A stretch of DNA of 57,258 nt from Massilia phosphatilytica (GCF_002968015.1 NZ_PUIP01000029.1:1-57258); one strand, 5' to 3'; counted from the stretch's first letter, positions 1-9,761 are shown. Program-made: numbers and translations. Notes: generated by a model not told the origin, from the sequence alone.

Positions 1-213
1 GGAGAGCTTCTTTGCCGTGCTCAAGTCCGAGTTCTTCTACCTGAACAAGTTCCAAAGCGTCGATGAGTTACGCGAAGGCTTGACCGATTACATCCACTAT
101 TACAATCACGACCGCATCATGCTCAAACTAAAAGGCCTGAGCCCTGTTCAGTACAGGACTCAGGCCTTGGTCGCCTAGAAAACTAAACCGTCCAACTTTC
201 TGGGGTCAGTTCA
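1..213 (+). mobile_element. Right end of an IS3-family insertion sequence
   Basis: The left edge of the window cuts an insertion sequence. What remains is the 3' end of a DDE transposase (stop at 176-178) followed by a terminal inverted repeat at about 190-213 that ends in CA, as IS3-family elements do (TG...CA termini). The outer tip reads inward as TGAACTGACCCCAGAAAG, a common IS3/IS150-group end. The other end and the target duplication partner are outside the window, so copy length and direct repeats cannot be judged. Confidence 0.85.
2..178 (+). CDS. IS3-family transposase, C-terminal 58 residues (cut by window edge)
   Basis: The open frame runs from the window edge to TAG at 176-178. 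It reads ESFFAVLKSEFFYLN, then a segment with DYIHYYNHDR, and ends in KGLSPVQYRTQALVA. This is the C-terminal part of the rve integrase core of IS3-family OrfB. The first visible residue, Glu of ESFF, fits the catalytic glutamate of the DDE triad (family pattern E-x-F-F-x-x-L-K). The frame is intact as far as it can be seen. It moves the element by copy-paste transposition in the family; activity of this copy cannot be judged because the first two catalytic Asp residues lie outside the window. Confidence 0.85.
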   Translation, partial: ESFFAVLKSEFFYLNKFQSVDELREGLTDYIHYYNHDRIMLKLKGLSPVQYRTQALVA

Positions 214-232
214 CTCGAGCGGGCTTTTTTTT
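214..232 (+). terminator. Orphan 3' half of a rho-independent terminator next to the IS end
   Basis: Immediately after the IS terminus the sequence is CTCGAGCGGGC followed by eight T. A GC-rich arm plus a T-tract is what remains of an intrinsic terminator whose 5' arm (expected GCCCGCTC) would lie on the far side of the element. Nothing within the visible IS sequence pairs with the arm. This is inferred from the pattern. Confidence 0.4.
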
Positions 233-279
233 CGTCATGCCCATGTCACAAAAGAATGCATGGGTGTCACACATCGTCA

Positions 280-307
280 TTTTGTTGTCATACGGCATTT
301 CTATAAT
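280..307 (+). promoter_or_regulatory. Candidate sigma-70 promoter of the chemoreceptor gene
   Basis: A perfect TATAAT stands at 302-307, 32 bp before the ATG at 340, with a T-rich but poor -35 (TTTTGT, 16-bp spacing). CCCATG and CATGGG arms at about 240-263 form a dyad just upstream. The promoter lies outside the IS, so the receptor keeps its own start site. Confidence 0.4.
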
Positions 308-339
308 CGGTCGCATCCCTCCCATCCGGACATAGCCCC

Positions 340-1965
340 ATGCGACTCGCCCAGCTCTCCACCGGCACCAAGATCATCGGCGCCTTTGCCGTGGTGTCCC
401 TCGCCATCGTCATCATTTCCCTCGTCGCGCTGTGGCGCATGCACGCTGCGGACGCCATCACGAACGACCTCGTCAACAATAAACTGGCGCGTCAACAGCT
501 GACGGCCGAGCTGCTGGGCGCCACGCGCCTGAACGGCGTGCGCGCGGTGGCCATCGCCCGCAGCGACAGCCTGGAGGCGGGCGACTATTTCCAGGCCATG
601 CTCCAGCAGGGCGAAAAGAACGCGGCCGCGCTCGAGGCGAGGCTGGGCGCGTTGCCGGCCGTGCCGGACGAGCGCGCGCTGATCGACGCTGCGGCGCAGC
701 GCAAGGCCGCCTACCTGAACGTGCGCCAGCAGGTGTTCCAGGCGAAGGATCTCGGCAAGACGCAGGAGGTCGAACAGCTCGCGGGGGGCGCCATGGCCAC
801 GACCTTCGACGCTTACACGCACGCCCTCGACGCGCTGCTGGCCTGGCAGACCCGCGAGGCGCACGCAATGGCCGCGACGTCCGCGCAGGCGTTCGCCCTC
901 AGCCGCGTGCTGCTGCCCGCGTTCGGCGTGGCGGCGCTGCTCGTCGGCTGCGCGGCCGGCTGGCTGCTCACGCGCAGCATCGTGACGCCGCTGCAGGATG
1001 CCGTCGTGCTGGCCGAACGCGTCGCGACGGGCGATCTGTCCGCCACGATCGCGCACGCGCGCGGCGACGAGATCGGCCGACTGTTCGATGCGCTGAACCA
1101 CATGACGGACGGCGTGTCGGCCACCGTCGTGAAAGTGCTGGACAGCGCCCGCATGATCGACGGCGCGTCGGCCGAGATCGCGGACGGCAACCGCGACCTG
1201 TCACACCGCACGGAAGCCCAGGCGCGCAGCCTGCATGCGACCGTGCAGGCGATGGCCGACCTGACCGAGGCCGTGGAACAGAACCACGTGAACGCCCACG
1301 ACGCGAACGCGCTCGCGCTGGCCGCATCGGGTGTCGCGCAGGACGGTGCCGGCGCCGTCGGGCAGATGGTCGAGCGCATGGAGACGATCCGCCAGTCGGC
1401 CGCGCGCATCGGCGACATCACGGCGATGATCGACGGGATCGCGTTCCAGACGAATATCCTCGCGCTGAACGCGGCCGTCGAAGCGGCGCGTGCTGGCGAG
1501 CAGGGCCGCGGCTTCGCCGTCGTCGCCGGCGAGGTCCGCAGCCTGGCCCAGCATTCCGCGGCGGCCGCGAAAGAGATCAAGCACCTGATCGGCGAGTCGA
1601 CACTCGCCATCGCCTCCGGCGCCGGCATCGCCAGCGCGGCGGGCGACACGATGCGCGAGATCCTCGACCGCGTCCGGCAAGTGGCCGACCTGCTGCATGC
1701 GATCGATGGCGCCAGCGCCGAGCAGGCGGCCGGCATCGCGCGCGTGCGCGGCGTCATCGCCGAGATGGACGAGGCGACGCAGCAGAATGCCGCGATGGTC
1801 GAGCAGGCGGCGGCTGCCGCGGCCACGATGCGCGTGCAGGCTGAAGAGTTGACGGACGTCGTGTCCACGTTCCGCGTGCGCGGCGGCGGGGCAGGGCGTC
1901 ACGTCCTCGTCGCAGGGAGCGAAGACGAACCAGGCCTCGCGCTGCCGGCCCCGGCCTGGGCCTAG
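340..1965 (+). CDS. Methyl-accepting chemotaxis protein
   Basis: This 541-residue inner-membrane chemoreceptor should relay a periplasmic signal to a CheA kinase. It has a first membrane helix at about residues 11-33, a periplasmic helical sensor of about 155 residues, a second membrane helix at about 188-211, HAMP at about 212-264, and a cytoplasmic signalling hairpin whose tip contains IAFQTNILALNAAVEAARAG (residues 367-386). Its length matches Tsr-like receptors with a four-helix-bundle ligand domain; the ligand is unknown. The C-terminus lacks an obvious CheR-tethering NWETF-type pentapeptide. No clear Shine-Dalgarno precedes the ATG. The stop overlaps the convergent cystathionine lyase stop by three bases. 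Confidence 0.93.
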   Translation: MRLAQLSTGTKIIGAFAVVSLAIVIISLVALWRMHAADAITNDLVNNKLARQQLTAELLGATRLNGVRAVAIARSDSLEAGDYFQAMLQQGEKNAAALEARLGALPAVPDERALIDAAAQRKAAYLNVRQQVFQAKDLGKTQEVEQLAGGAMATTFDAYTHALDALLAWQTREAHAMAATSAQAFALSRVLLPAFGVAALLVGCAAGWLLTRSIVTPLQDAVVLAERVATGDLSATIAHARGDEIGRLFDALNHMTDGVSATVVKVLDSARMIDGASAEIADGNRDLSHRTEAQARSLHATVQAMADLTEAVEQNHVNAHDANALALAASGVAQDGAGAVGQMVERMETIRQSAARIGDITAMIDGIAFQTNILALNAAVEAARAGEQGRGFAVVAGEVRSLAQHSAAAAKEIKHLIGESTLAIASGAGIASAAGDTMREILDRVRQVADLLHAIDGASAEQAAGIARVRGVIAEMDEATQQNAAMVEQAAAAAATMRVQAEELTDVVSTFRVRGGGAGRHVLVAGSEDEPGLALPAPAWA

Positions 1966-3146
1966 ATCGCCGCCAGCGCCCGCGCCAGGTCCGCCCGCTG
2001 GTCCTCCACGTGCTCGATGCCGACGGATAGCCGGATCAGCCCGTCGCCGATCCCGAGCCGCGCCCGCTGGTCCGCCGGGATGGTCGCATGGGTCATGATG
2101 GCCGGATGCTCGATCAGGCTCTCGACGCCGCCGAGGCTCTCGGCCAGGGTGAAGATTTCGCACTGTTCCAGGAAGCGGCGGGCGCCGGCGATGTCCGTGT
2201 CGAGGTCGATGGAGATGATGCCGCCGTACCCGTGCATCTGGCGCCGTGCCAGTTCATGTTGCGGGTGCGACGCGAGGCCCGGGTAGTAGACGTGCCGCAC
2301 CCTGGCCTGGGCCTGCAGCCACTGCGCCAGGTCGAGCGCATTGCCGTTGCTGCGTTCCACGCGCAGGGCCAGCGTCTTGATCCCGCGGAGGACGAGAAAG
2401 CTGTCGAACGGTCCCTGGATGGCGCCGACGGCGTTCTGGATGAAGCCGAGGCGCTCGCGCCACGCCTGCTGGTGCGCGTGGCCGCCCACGACGGCGACGC
2501 CGCCGATGACGTCCGAGTGGCCGTTCATGTACTTCGTCGTCGAGTGCACGACGATGTCGATGCCCAGCTCCAGCGGGCGCTGGTTGATGGGGCTCGCGAA
2601 CGTGTTGTCGCACACCGTCATCACGCCGCGCTCGCGGCACAGCTGGGCGATCGCGTGCAGGTCGGCCAGCTTGAGCATCGGGTTCGTCGGCGTTTCCACC
2701 CACACCATCTTCGTCTCCGGCCGCAGCGCGTTCGCGAGCGCGAGCGGGTCCGTCAGGTCGACGTACGTGAAATCGTGGCCGCTGCTGACGCGGCGCACGC
2801 GCTCGAACAGCCGGTAGGTGCCGCCGTACATGTCGTCGCCGGCCACGATGTGCGAGCCGGCCGGCAGCAGTTCCAGCACGGCCGCGATGGCCGCGAGGCC
2901 GGACGCGAACGCGTAGGCGGCGCCGCCGCTTTCGATGTCGGCCACGCAGCGCTCCAGCGCCCAGCGGGTCGGGTTGTGCGAGCGGCCGTAGTCCAGGCCC
3001 TTGTGCACGCCCGGGCTTTCCTGGGCAAAGGTCGACGTCGCGTAAATGGGCGGCATCACGGCGCCGGTCGTGGGGTCGGGCGCCTGGCCGCCGTGGATGA
3101 CGCGCGTGGCGATGTGGCGTTGATGGGTATCGTCTGAATGGCTCAC
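1962..3146 (-). CDS. Cystathionine gamma-lyase (Cys/Met-metabolism PLP enzyme)
   Basis: This 394-residue PLP enzyme of the Cys/Met fold-type I family should cleave cystathionine to cysteine, 2-oxobutyrate and ammonia. The PLP lysine is K205 in HSTTKYMNGHSD, and the family signature continues to SLGGVESLIEHPAIMTHA near the C-terminus. Sequence alone hardly separates gamma-lyase from gamma-synthase (MetB). The choice rests on context: it overlaps the upstream cystathionine beta-synthase by four bases (ATGA at 3143-3146), an arrangement typical of reverse transsulfuration. The 2-oxobutyrate released can become propionyl-CoA, which links it loosely to the neighbouring prp genes. A metB-like role remains possible. 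Confidence 0.82.
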   Translation of the reverse strand: MSHSDDTHQRHIATRVIHGGQAPDPTTGAVMPPIYATSTFAQESPGVHKGLDYGRSHNPTRWALERCVADIESGGAAYAFASGLAAIAAVLELLPAGSHIVAGDDMYGGTYRLFERVRRVSSGHDFTYVDLTDPLALANALRPETKMVWVETPTNPMLKLADLHAIAQLCRERGVMTVCDNTFASPINQRPLELGIDIVVHSTTKYMNGHSDVIGGVAVVGGHAHQQAWRERLGFIQNAVGAIQGPFDSFLVLRGIKTLALRVERSNGNALDLAQWLQAQARVRHVYYPGLASHPQHELARRQMHGYGGIISIDLDTDIAGARRFLEQCEIFTLAESLGGVESLIEHPAIMTHATIPADQRARLGIGDGLIRLSVGIEHVEDQRADLARALAAI

Positions 3147-4519
3147 GTGAGAGTCCTGCGCAGATGGTTGAGAAGGTCGAAGCGGGTGATCAGCCCATAG
3201 AAACGGTCGCCGTCGACGATGACTGCGGTGAGGCCGCGGTCGAGGATGTCGCGCAGCTGTTGCATGCTGGCGGACGGCGCCAGGGTCTGCAGGTCGGACG
3301 TCATCGTGCCGGAGACAGGCGCCTTGAAGTGTTCCCGGTCACTCGTCACATGCAGCAGCAGGTCGGATTCGTCGATCAGGCCCACGAGCTTGCCCTTGTC
3401 GATGACGGGCATCTGCGCGAGGTCGGCGCTGCGCATGCGGTTGAAGGCGGTCAGCAGGGTGTCGGTCGGGGACACGGTGATGACTTCGCCGTCGTCGAAG
3501 CGGCGGCCGATCAGGTCGCGCAGATCGCCCATGCGGGGCCGGTGCAGCAGGCCCTGGTCGACCATCCAGCCGTCGCTGTACACCTTGGTGAGATAGCGCG
3601 TGCCGGTATCGCAGACGAAGGTGACGACGCGCTTGGGCGTCGTCTGCGCGCGGCACCAGCGCAGCGCGGCCGCGAGCAGGGTGCCCGTCGACGAACCGGC
3701 CAGGATGCCTTCCTGGCGCAGCAGTTCGCGCGCCGTGTTGAAGCTTTCCTCGTCGCTGATGGAGTAAGCGGTCTTCACGCGCGACATGTCGGCGATGGAT
3801 GGGATGAAATCCTCGCCGATGCCTTCCACGGCCCAGGAGCCGGAGACGTCGCTGACTTTACCGGTCTTGACGTAGTCGGCCAGGATCGAGCCTTGCGGAT
3901 CGGCCAGCACGAATTCCAGGTCGGGCTGCACGCGCGCGAAGAAGCGCGACAGGCCCGTCAGCGTGCCGGACGAGCCGACGCCCACGACGATGGCGTCCAG
4001 TTCGTGGCGCATCTGGTCCCAGATCTCGGGCGCGGTGGTGGTTTCGTGCGCCGTCGGGTTGGCGGGATTGTTGAACTGGTCGGCGAACCACGCGCCGGGG
4101 ATCTCGCGCGCGAGCCGCGCCGCGTAGTCCTGGTAGTACTCGGGGTGCCCCTTGCCCACGTCGGAGCGGGTGAGGTGGATCTCGGCGCCGAGCGCTTTCA
4201 GGTGCAGGATTTTTTCGGACGCCATCTTGTCCGGCACGACGAGCACGACGCGGTAGCCCTTGATGCGCGCGACGAGCGCGAGCCCAAGTCCCGTGTTGCC
4301 GGCCGTCGCCTCGACGACGGTGCCGCCGGGCTGCAGGCGGCCGTCGCGTTCCGCCGCCTCGATCATGGCGCGGCCGACGCGGTCCTTGATGGAGCCGCCG
4401 GGGTTCTGGGATTCGAGCTTGAGGAACAGGCGGCAGGGCCCCGTGTCCATGCGGGTGACTTCCACCATGGGGGTATTGCCGATCAGCGAAAACAGTGCAG
4501 CTTGCGACAAGTCTTGCAT
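3143..4519 (-). CDS. Cystathionine beta-synthase with C-terminal CBS pair
   Basis: This 458-residue PLP enzyme of the tryptophan-synthase beta fold should condense homocysteine and serine to cystathionine in the cytoplasm. The PLP lysine is K45 in GGSIKDRVG, the phosphate-binding loop is GVGSSGTLTG (about 180-189), and two CBS domains occupy about residues 340-458, where nucleotide or S-adenosylmethionine binding regulates some homologues. The N-terminal haem domain of animal enzymes is absent, as is usual in bacteria. I chose ATG 4519 because GGAGG lies just upstream; an earlier in-frame ATG would add 12 unlikely residues. It is translationally coupled to the gamma-lyase gene. Confidence 0.9.
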   Translation of the reverse strand: MQDLSQAALFSLIGNTPMVEVTRMDTGPCRLFLKLESQNPGGSIKDRVGRAMIEAAERDGRLQPGGTVVEATAGNTGLGLALVARIKGYRVVLVVPDKMASEKILHLKALGAEIHLTRSDVGKGHPEYYQDYAARLAREIPGAWFADQFNNPANPTAHETTTAPEIWDQMRHELDAIVVGVGSSGTLTGLSRFFARVQPDLEFVLADPQGSILADYVKTGKVSDVSGSWAVEGIGEDFIPSIADMSRVKTAYSISDEESFNTARELLRQEGILAGSSTGTLLAAALRWCRAQTTPKRVVTFVCDTGTRYLTKVYSDGWMVDQGLLHRPRMGDLRDLIGRRFDDGEVITVSPTDTLLTAFNRMRSADLAQMPVIDKGKLVGLIDESDLLLHVTSDREHFKAPVSGTMTSDLQTLAPSASMQQLRDILDRGLTAVIVDGDRFYGLITRFDLLNHLRRTLT

Positions 4520-4574
4520 ATTGCCTCCGTGCGGACGGGCGGAGCGACACCTCATGGGTGGCGCAGCCGGGAAG

Positions 4575-4595
4575 CTGGTGCCGATCGGGCACCAG
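4575..4595. other. Perfect hairpin in the cystathionine beta-synthase leader
   Basis: CTGGTGCC and GGCACCAG arms surround a 5-nt loop. A minus-strand TATTAT at 4618-4613 could be the -10 of the CBS gene, which would place the hairpin in its mRNA leader, 56-76 nt before the ATG. No T-tract follows on either strand, so it is not a simple terminator. The rest of 4520-4661 holds no gene that I can support. Confidence 0.35.
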
Positions 4596-4661
4596 GCCGT
4601 AGTAAAAAAATAATAATACGGATTTTCCCGCGCGTGTGCGTTGGGTCGCGTTAAGTTGGGC

Positions 4662-6275
<1,614 letters not shown>

Positions 6276-6305
6276 GTTGCAAGTGTACATGAATGTGCAA
6301 CGCGT

Positions 6306-6331
6306 GTTTCAACACGGTTTCACGCTGAAAC
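6306..6331. promoter_or_regulatory. Candidate PrpR operator between prpR and the permease operon
   Basis: GTTTCACGCTGAAAC (6317-6331) is a perfect GTTTCA-N3-TGAAAC dyad, and a further GTTTCA half-site lies at 6306-6311. The same dyad with the same N3 spacing lies upstream of prpB. The site is only about 30 bp from the prpR start, so it could mediate autoregulation while serving as an upstream activating site for the permease genes. A weak GG-N10-GC element at 6387-6400 could be a poor sigma-54 promoter for them. Confidence 0.6.
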
Positions 6332-6443
6332 GGTTGGGCGCAAACATTTACGCGGGTCGTAAGAATCGGGTAAGGCGGCCCACTTAGGATCGATACCAGC
6401 CCGTCCACCTGAGCGGCGCATTACTAGAAGATTGGAGACAAAA

Positions 6444-6773
6444 GTGGAAGATGACATCGTCCAGCGGGTCAAGGCAGACCCGAATTACCATAAGCTCGTC
6501 AAAACGCGGTCCAGCTACGGCTGGTTGCTGACCTGGGCCGTGATGATCGTGTATTACGGCTTCACGCTGCTGAATGCATTCGACAAGCCCTTCATGGCCT
6601 CGAAGATCGGCGCCGGCGTCATGTCCTGGGGCGTGCCGCTGGGTCTGTTCGTGATCCTGTTCACCATCGCGGTCACCGGCATCTATGTGCGCCGCGCCAA
6701 CAGCGAATTCGACGCGCTGACCGACGCCATCCAACGCAACGCCGCTTCGGGCAAGGAAAAGGTGCGCGCATGA
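6444..6773 (+). CDS. DUF485 membrane protein, partner of the acetate permease
   Basis: This 109-residue inner-membrane protein has two predicted helices, one around WLLTWAVMIVYYGFTLL and one around GVPLGLFVILFTIAVTGIYV, the usual shape of DUF485 proteins. The family is almost always encoded directly before actP-type sodium/acetate symporters, and its exact role is not established. The start is taken as GTG at 6444 because GGAG lies six bases upstream at 6434-6437. Its stop overlaps the permease start in ATGA at 6770-6773, so the two are translationally coupled. Confidence 0.85.
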   Translation: MEDDIVQRVKADPNYHKLVKTRSSYGWLLTWAVMIVYYGFTLLNAFDKPFMASKIGAGVMSWGVPLGLFVILFTIAVTGIYVRRANSEFDALTDAIQRNAASGKEKVRA

Positions 6774-8437
6774 AGCATACGACCCTGATGAAGAGCGCCG
6801 CCGCCGCGGCGCTGCTGGCAGCCGCCGGCGCCGTCATCGCCGCGCCCGACCTGGGCCAGGCGCAGAAGCAGGCCACCAACTGGACCGCGATCACGATGTT
6901 CGCCGTGTTCGTGATCCTGACCCTGTTCATCACCAAGTGGGCCGCCAAGCGCACCCGTTCCGCCTCCGACTTCTACACGGCCGGCGGTGGCATCACCGGC
7001 TTCCAGAACGGCCTGGCGATTGCCGGCGACTACATGTCGGCCGCGTCGTTCCTCGGCATTTCCGCCGCCGTGTTCGCCAACGGCTTCGACGGCCTGATCT
7101 ATGCGATCGGCTTCCTCGTCGGCTGGCCCGTCATCACGTTCCTGATGGCCGAGCGCCTGCGCAACCTGGGCCGCTTCACGTTCGCCGACGTGGCCGCCTA
7201 CCGCTTCGCCCAGAAGCCGGTGCGCATGTTCGCCGCCTCGGGCACGCTCGTCACCGTGCTGTTCTACCTGATCGCGCAGATGGTCGGTGCCGGCCAGCTG
7301 ATCAAGCTGCTGTTCGGCCTGGACTACGGCATCGCCGTCGTGCTCGTCGGCGTGCTGATGATGGTCTACGTGCTGTTCGGCGGCATGACCGCGACGACCT
7401 GGGTGCAGATCATCAAGGCCGTGATGCTGCTGGCCGGCGCCTCGTTCATGGCGTTCTCCGTGCTGGCCATGTACAACTTCAGCCCGGAAGCGCTGTTCGC
7501 CAAGGCCGTCGAAGTGCATAGCAAGAAAGATGCGATCATGGGCCCGGGCGGCTTCATCAAGGATCCGATCTCCGGCATCTCGTTCGGCATGGCGCTGATG
7601 TTCGGCACGGCCGGCCTGCCGCACATCCTGATGCGTTTCTTCACGGTCCCGAGCGCCAAGGAAGCGCGCAAGTCGGTGCTGTGGGCCACCACCTGGATCG
7701 GCTACTTCTACATCCTGACCTTCATCATCGGCTTCGGCGCAATCGTGCTGGTCGGTACGAACCCGGCGTTCAAGGACGCTGCCGGCAAGCTGCTGGGCGG
7801 TAACAACATGGCGGCCGTGCACCTCGCGAACGCCGTCGGCGGCGACGTGTTCCTCGGCTTCATCTCGGCCGTGGCCTTCGCGACCATCCTGGCCGTCGTG
7901 GCCGGCCTGACGCTGTCCGGCGCCTCGGCCGTGTCGCACGACCTGTACGCCACCGTCATCAAGAAGGGCCAGCCGGCTCCGGGCAGCGAACTGCGCGTGT
8001 CGAAGATCACGACGATCTGCCTGGGCATCGTCGCCGTGTTCCTGGGCTATGTGTTCGAGACGATCAACGTGGCCTTCATGGTCTCGCTGGCCTTCGCGAT
8101 CGCGGCCTCGGCCAACTTCCCGGTGCTGTTCATGTCGGTCCTGTGGAGCAAGTGCACCACCCGCGGCGCGACCGTGGGCGGCTTCCTGGGCCTGGCGACC
8201 GCCGTCATCCTGACCCTGCTGTCGAAATCCGTGTGGGTCGACGTCTTCCACAATGCACACGAGATCTTCCCGTACACGTCGCCGGCCCTGTTCTCGATGA
8301 CGGTCGGCTTCGTCGGCGTGTGGCTGTTCTCGGTGACCGACAAGAGCCAGCGTGCCGCCATCGACAAGGCCGGCTACGAAGCGCAGGAAGTGCGTTCGGA
8401 AACCGGTATCGGCGCCTCGGCCGCATCGGCACACTGA
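6770..8437 (+). CDS. actP: Sodium/monocarboxylate symporter (ActP-type, SSS family)
   Basis: This 555-residue polytopic transporter of the solute:sodium symporter family has an N-terminal signal-like helix and 12-13 predicted membrane segments. The motifs around SDFYTAGGGITGFQNG, AIAGDYMSAASFLGI and FGTAGLPHILMRFFTVP are characteristic of ActP. The family takes up acetate and also propionate and glycolate by sodium symport. Its position between prpR and prpBC, with a PrpR-like operator ahead of the operon, suggests that propionate is a physiological substrate here; that is inference. A strong intrinsic terminator follows. Confidence 0.9.
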   Translation: MKHTTLMKSAAAAALLAAAGAVIAAPDLGQAQKQATNWTAITMFAVFVILTLFITKWAAKRTRSASDFYTAGGGITGFQNGLAIAGDYMSAASFLGISAAVFANGFDGLIYAIGFLVGWPVITFLMAERLRNLGRFTFADVAAYRFAQKPVRMFAASGTLVTVLFYLIAQMVGAGQLIKLLFGLDYGIAVVLVGVLMMVYVLFGGMTATTWVQIIKAVMLLAGASFMAFSVLAMYNFSPEALFAKAVEVHSKKDAIMGPGGFIKDPISGISFGMALMFGTAGLPHILMRFFTVPSAKEARKSVLWATTWIGYFYILTFIIGFGAIVLVGTNPAFKDAAGKLLGGNNMAAVHLANAVGGDVFLGFISAVAFATILAVVAGLTLSGASAVSHDLYATVIKKGQPAPGSELRVSKITTICLGIVAVFLGYVFETINVAFMVSLAFAIAASANFPVLFMSVLWSKCTTRGATVGGFLGLATAVILTLLSKSVWVDVFHNAHEIFPYTSPALFSMTVGFVGVWLFSVTDKSQRAAIDKAGYEAQEVRSETGIGASAASAH

Positions 8438-8455
8438 TCGACGCCTGATCCTTGA

Positions 8456-8490
8456 AACCCGCACGCGCCCGCGTGCGGGTTTTTTCTTTT
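8456..8490 (+). terminator. Rho-independent terminator of the DUF485-actP operon
   Basis: Twelve-base arms AACCCGCACGCG and CGCGTGCGGGTT (8456-8467 and 8470-8481) are followed by a T-rich tract to 8490. The T-tract runs into the stop codon of the convergent hydrolase gene. Confidence 0.9.
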
Positions 8491-9607
8491 ATGGCGCCAC
8501 GTCGCCGGCCTTTTCCGCGAACGGCCGCGCATACTTCACGAGCGAGACCAGCGTCTTGCCCGGCTCCTCGTTGAAGATCTCGTGCGCCGAGTCTTCGAAC
8601 CACACGAGCTGCTTCGCGGGCGCCTTCACCTTCGCGAACCACTCCGCCGTGGCCGACGCCGACACGTTGTAGTCGTGCCGGCCGTTGAAGATGACGATGG
8701 GACAATCAAACGTCGTGTAGACGCTGAAGTCCTGCGACAGTACGTCCGTCAGCATGCGGCTGGATGAGAATTCCGTACCGTCCCACATGGTCTTCAGGTC
8801 GGCATCCGTATATTCCGGCGCCAGCTTCGCGGCCTTTGACTCCGCATCGGACCCGGTCCGGCCGTACACGGCGCCGCCGTAGCGCGCGAGCCATTTGCGC
8901 TGCAGGTACAGATCCTTCAGCGCGAGCGGCTTGCCTGGCGCGGCGTAGGGCGCGATCGCTGCCAGTTCGCGGATCGCGTCCTGGTTGCCTTCCTTGCGCG
9001 CCGCATCCATCGTGTATTGCCAGCCGCGCCGTTCGCTTTCCATGCCATCCGTGATCTGGCCGATGCCGATGTACGCGTGCAGCCAGTCCGGATGGCGCTG
9101 CGCCAGCTGGATGCCGAGCGACGAGCCCCAGGAGTGGCCGAGCACGAAGATGCGGTCCTTGCCGAATTCCTTGCGCAGGAACGCCACCATCTCCTCGGCG
9201 TCCGCCAGCATGCGCGCGCGCGTCATCGTGGGCGCGATCTTCGCGGGATCGTTGGCCGCATACGTCTTGCCGGCACCGCGCTGGTCCCATTGCACGACCG
9301 TGAAATATTCTTCCCAGCCGCGCTGGAAATACCAGCTGGTCGGCATCGCGACATAGCCCGGGCCGCCGTGCAGGAACAGCAGCACCGGATTGCGCCGGTC
9401 CGTGCCGCGCACGCTGATCCATTGCGCGATGCCGCCGATGGATACCGACCGCGTCTCTTCGATGCCTTGCGGCGTGACGATGCGGCGCATGTCGGCGATG
9501 ATCTTCACGGCGTCCGCGCGGCTGTCCGGGCCGGCAGCACTGGCGAGGGTGGTGATGGACAGGCCGGCGAGCAGCGCGGCGCACAGCCTGGATGAGCGTT
9601 CGAACAT
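8489..9607 (-). CDS. Secreted alpha/beta hydrolase, proline iminopeptidase-like
   Basis: This 372-residue protein begins with a cleavable signal peptide (cleavage near ASA-A, residue 24), so it should act in the periplasm or outside. It carries the alpha/beta-hydrolase triad: S159 in GHSWGSS, D312 in NGRHDYN and H342 in DSAHEIFNE. The oxyanion motif is HGGPG (80-84), and WDQRGAGKT follows. HGGPG plus GHSWG is the pattern of proline iminopeptidases (family S33), though many such enzymes have other substrates. It lies alone on the minus strand between the permease and prpB operons. Its upstream region is shared with prpB, with the operator-like dyad 66 bp from its start, so shared control is possible but unproven. 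Confidence 0.8.
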   Translation of the reverse strand: MFERSSRLCAALLAGLSITTLASAAGPDSRADAVKIIADMRRIVTPQGIEETRSVSIGGIAQWISVRGTDRRNPVLLFLHGGPGYVAMPTSWYFQRGWEEYFTVVQWDQRGAGKTYAANDPAKIAPTMTRARMLADAEEMVAFLRKEFGKDRIFVLGHSWGSSLGIQLAQRHPDWLHAYIGIGQITDGMESERRGWQYTMDAARKEGNQDAIRELAAIAPYAAPGKPLALKDLYLQRKWLARYGGAVYGRTGSDAESKAAKLAPEYTDADLKTMWDGTEFSSSRMLTDVLSQDFSVYTTFDCPIVIFNGRHDYNVSASATAEWFAKVKAPAKQLVWFEDSAHEIFNEEPGKTLVSLVKYARPFAEKAGDVAP

Positions 9608-9672
9608 GGTTGTCCTTGTCGTGGTGGAGTCTCGCGCGCAGTCTGTTCAGTTTCCTTCGCTGTGTCAACGAT

Positions 9673-9697
9673 GTTTCATTCTGAAACGCCATGAAAC
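9673..9697. promoter_or_regulatory. Candidate PrpR upstream activating site of prpB
   Basis: GTTTCATTCTGAAAC (9673-9687) is a perfect GTTTCA-N3-TGAAAC dyad followed by another TGAAAC half-site at 9692-9697. It matches the dyad at 6317-6331, with the extra half-site on the opposite side. Its centre lies about 83 bp upstream of the -24 element, a normal distance for an enhancer-binding protein at a sigma-54 promoter. Confidence 0.72.
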
Positions 9698-9761
9698 ATG
9701 AACAGGCTGGGCGAACCACCCAAGTCCTTGAATTTCCGGGCTCCCTGCGTAGCCGGCTGAC

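Noticed and set aside
6334..6366. TTGGGC ... TAAGAA as a sigma-70 promoter for the DUF485-actP operon
   Set aside because: The 20-bp spacing and poor hexamers are too weak to annotate; the weak GG-N10-GC element is no better and was only mentioned.
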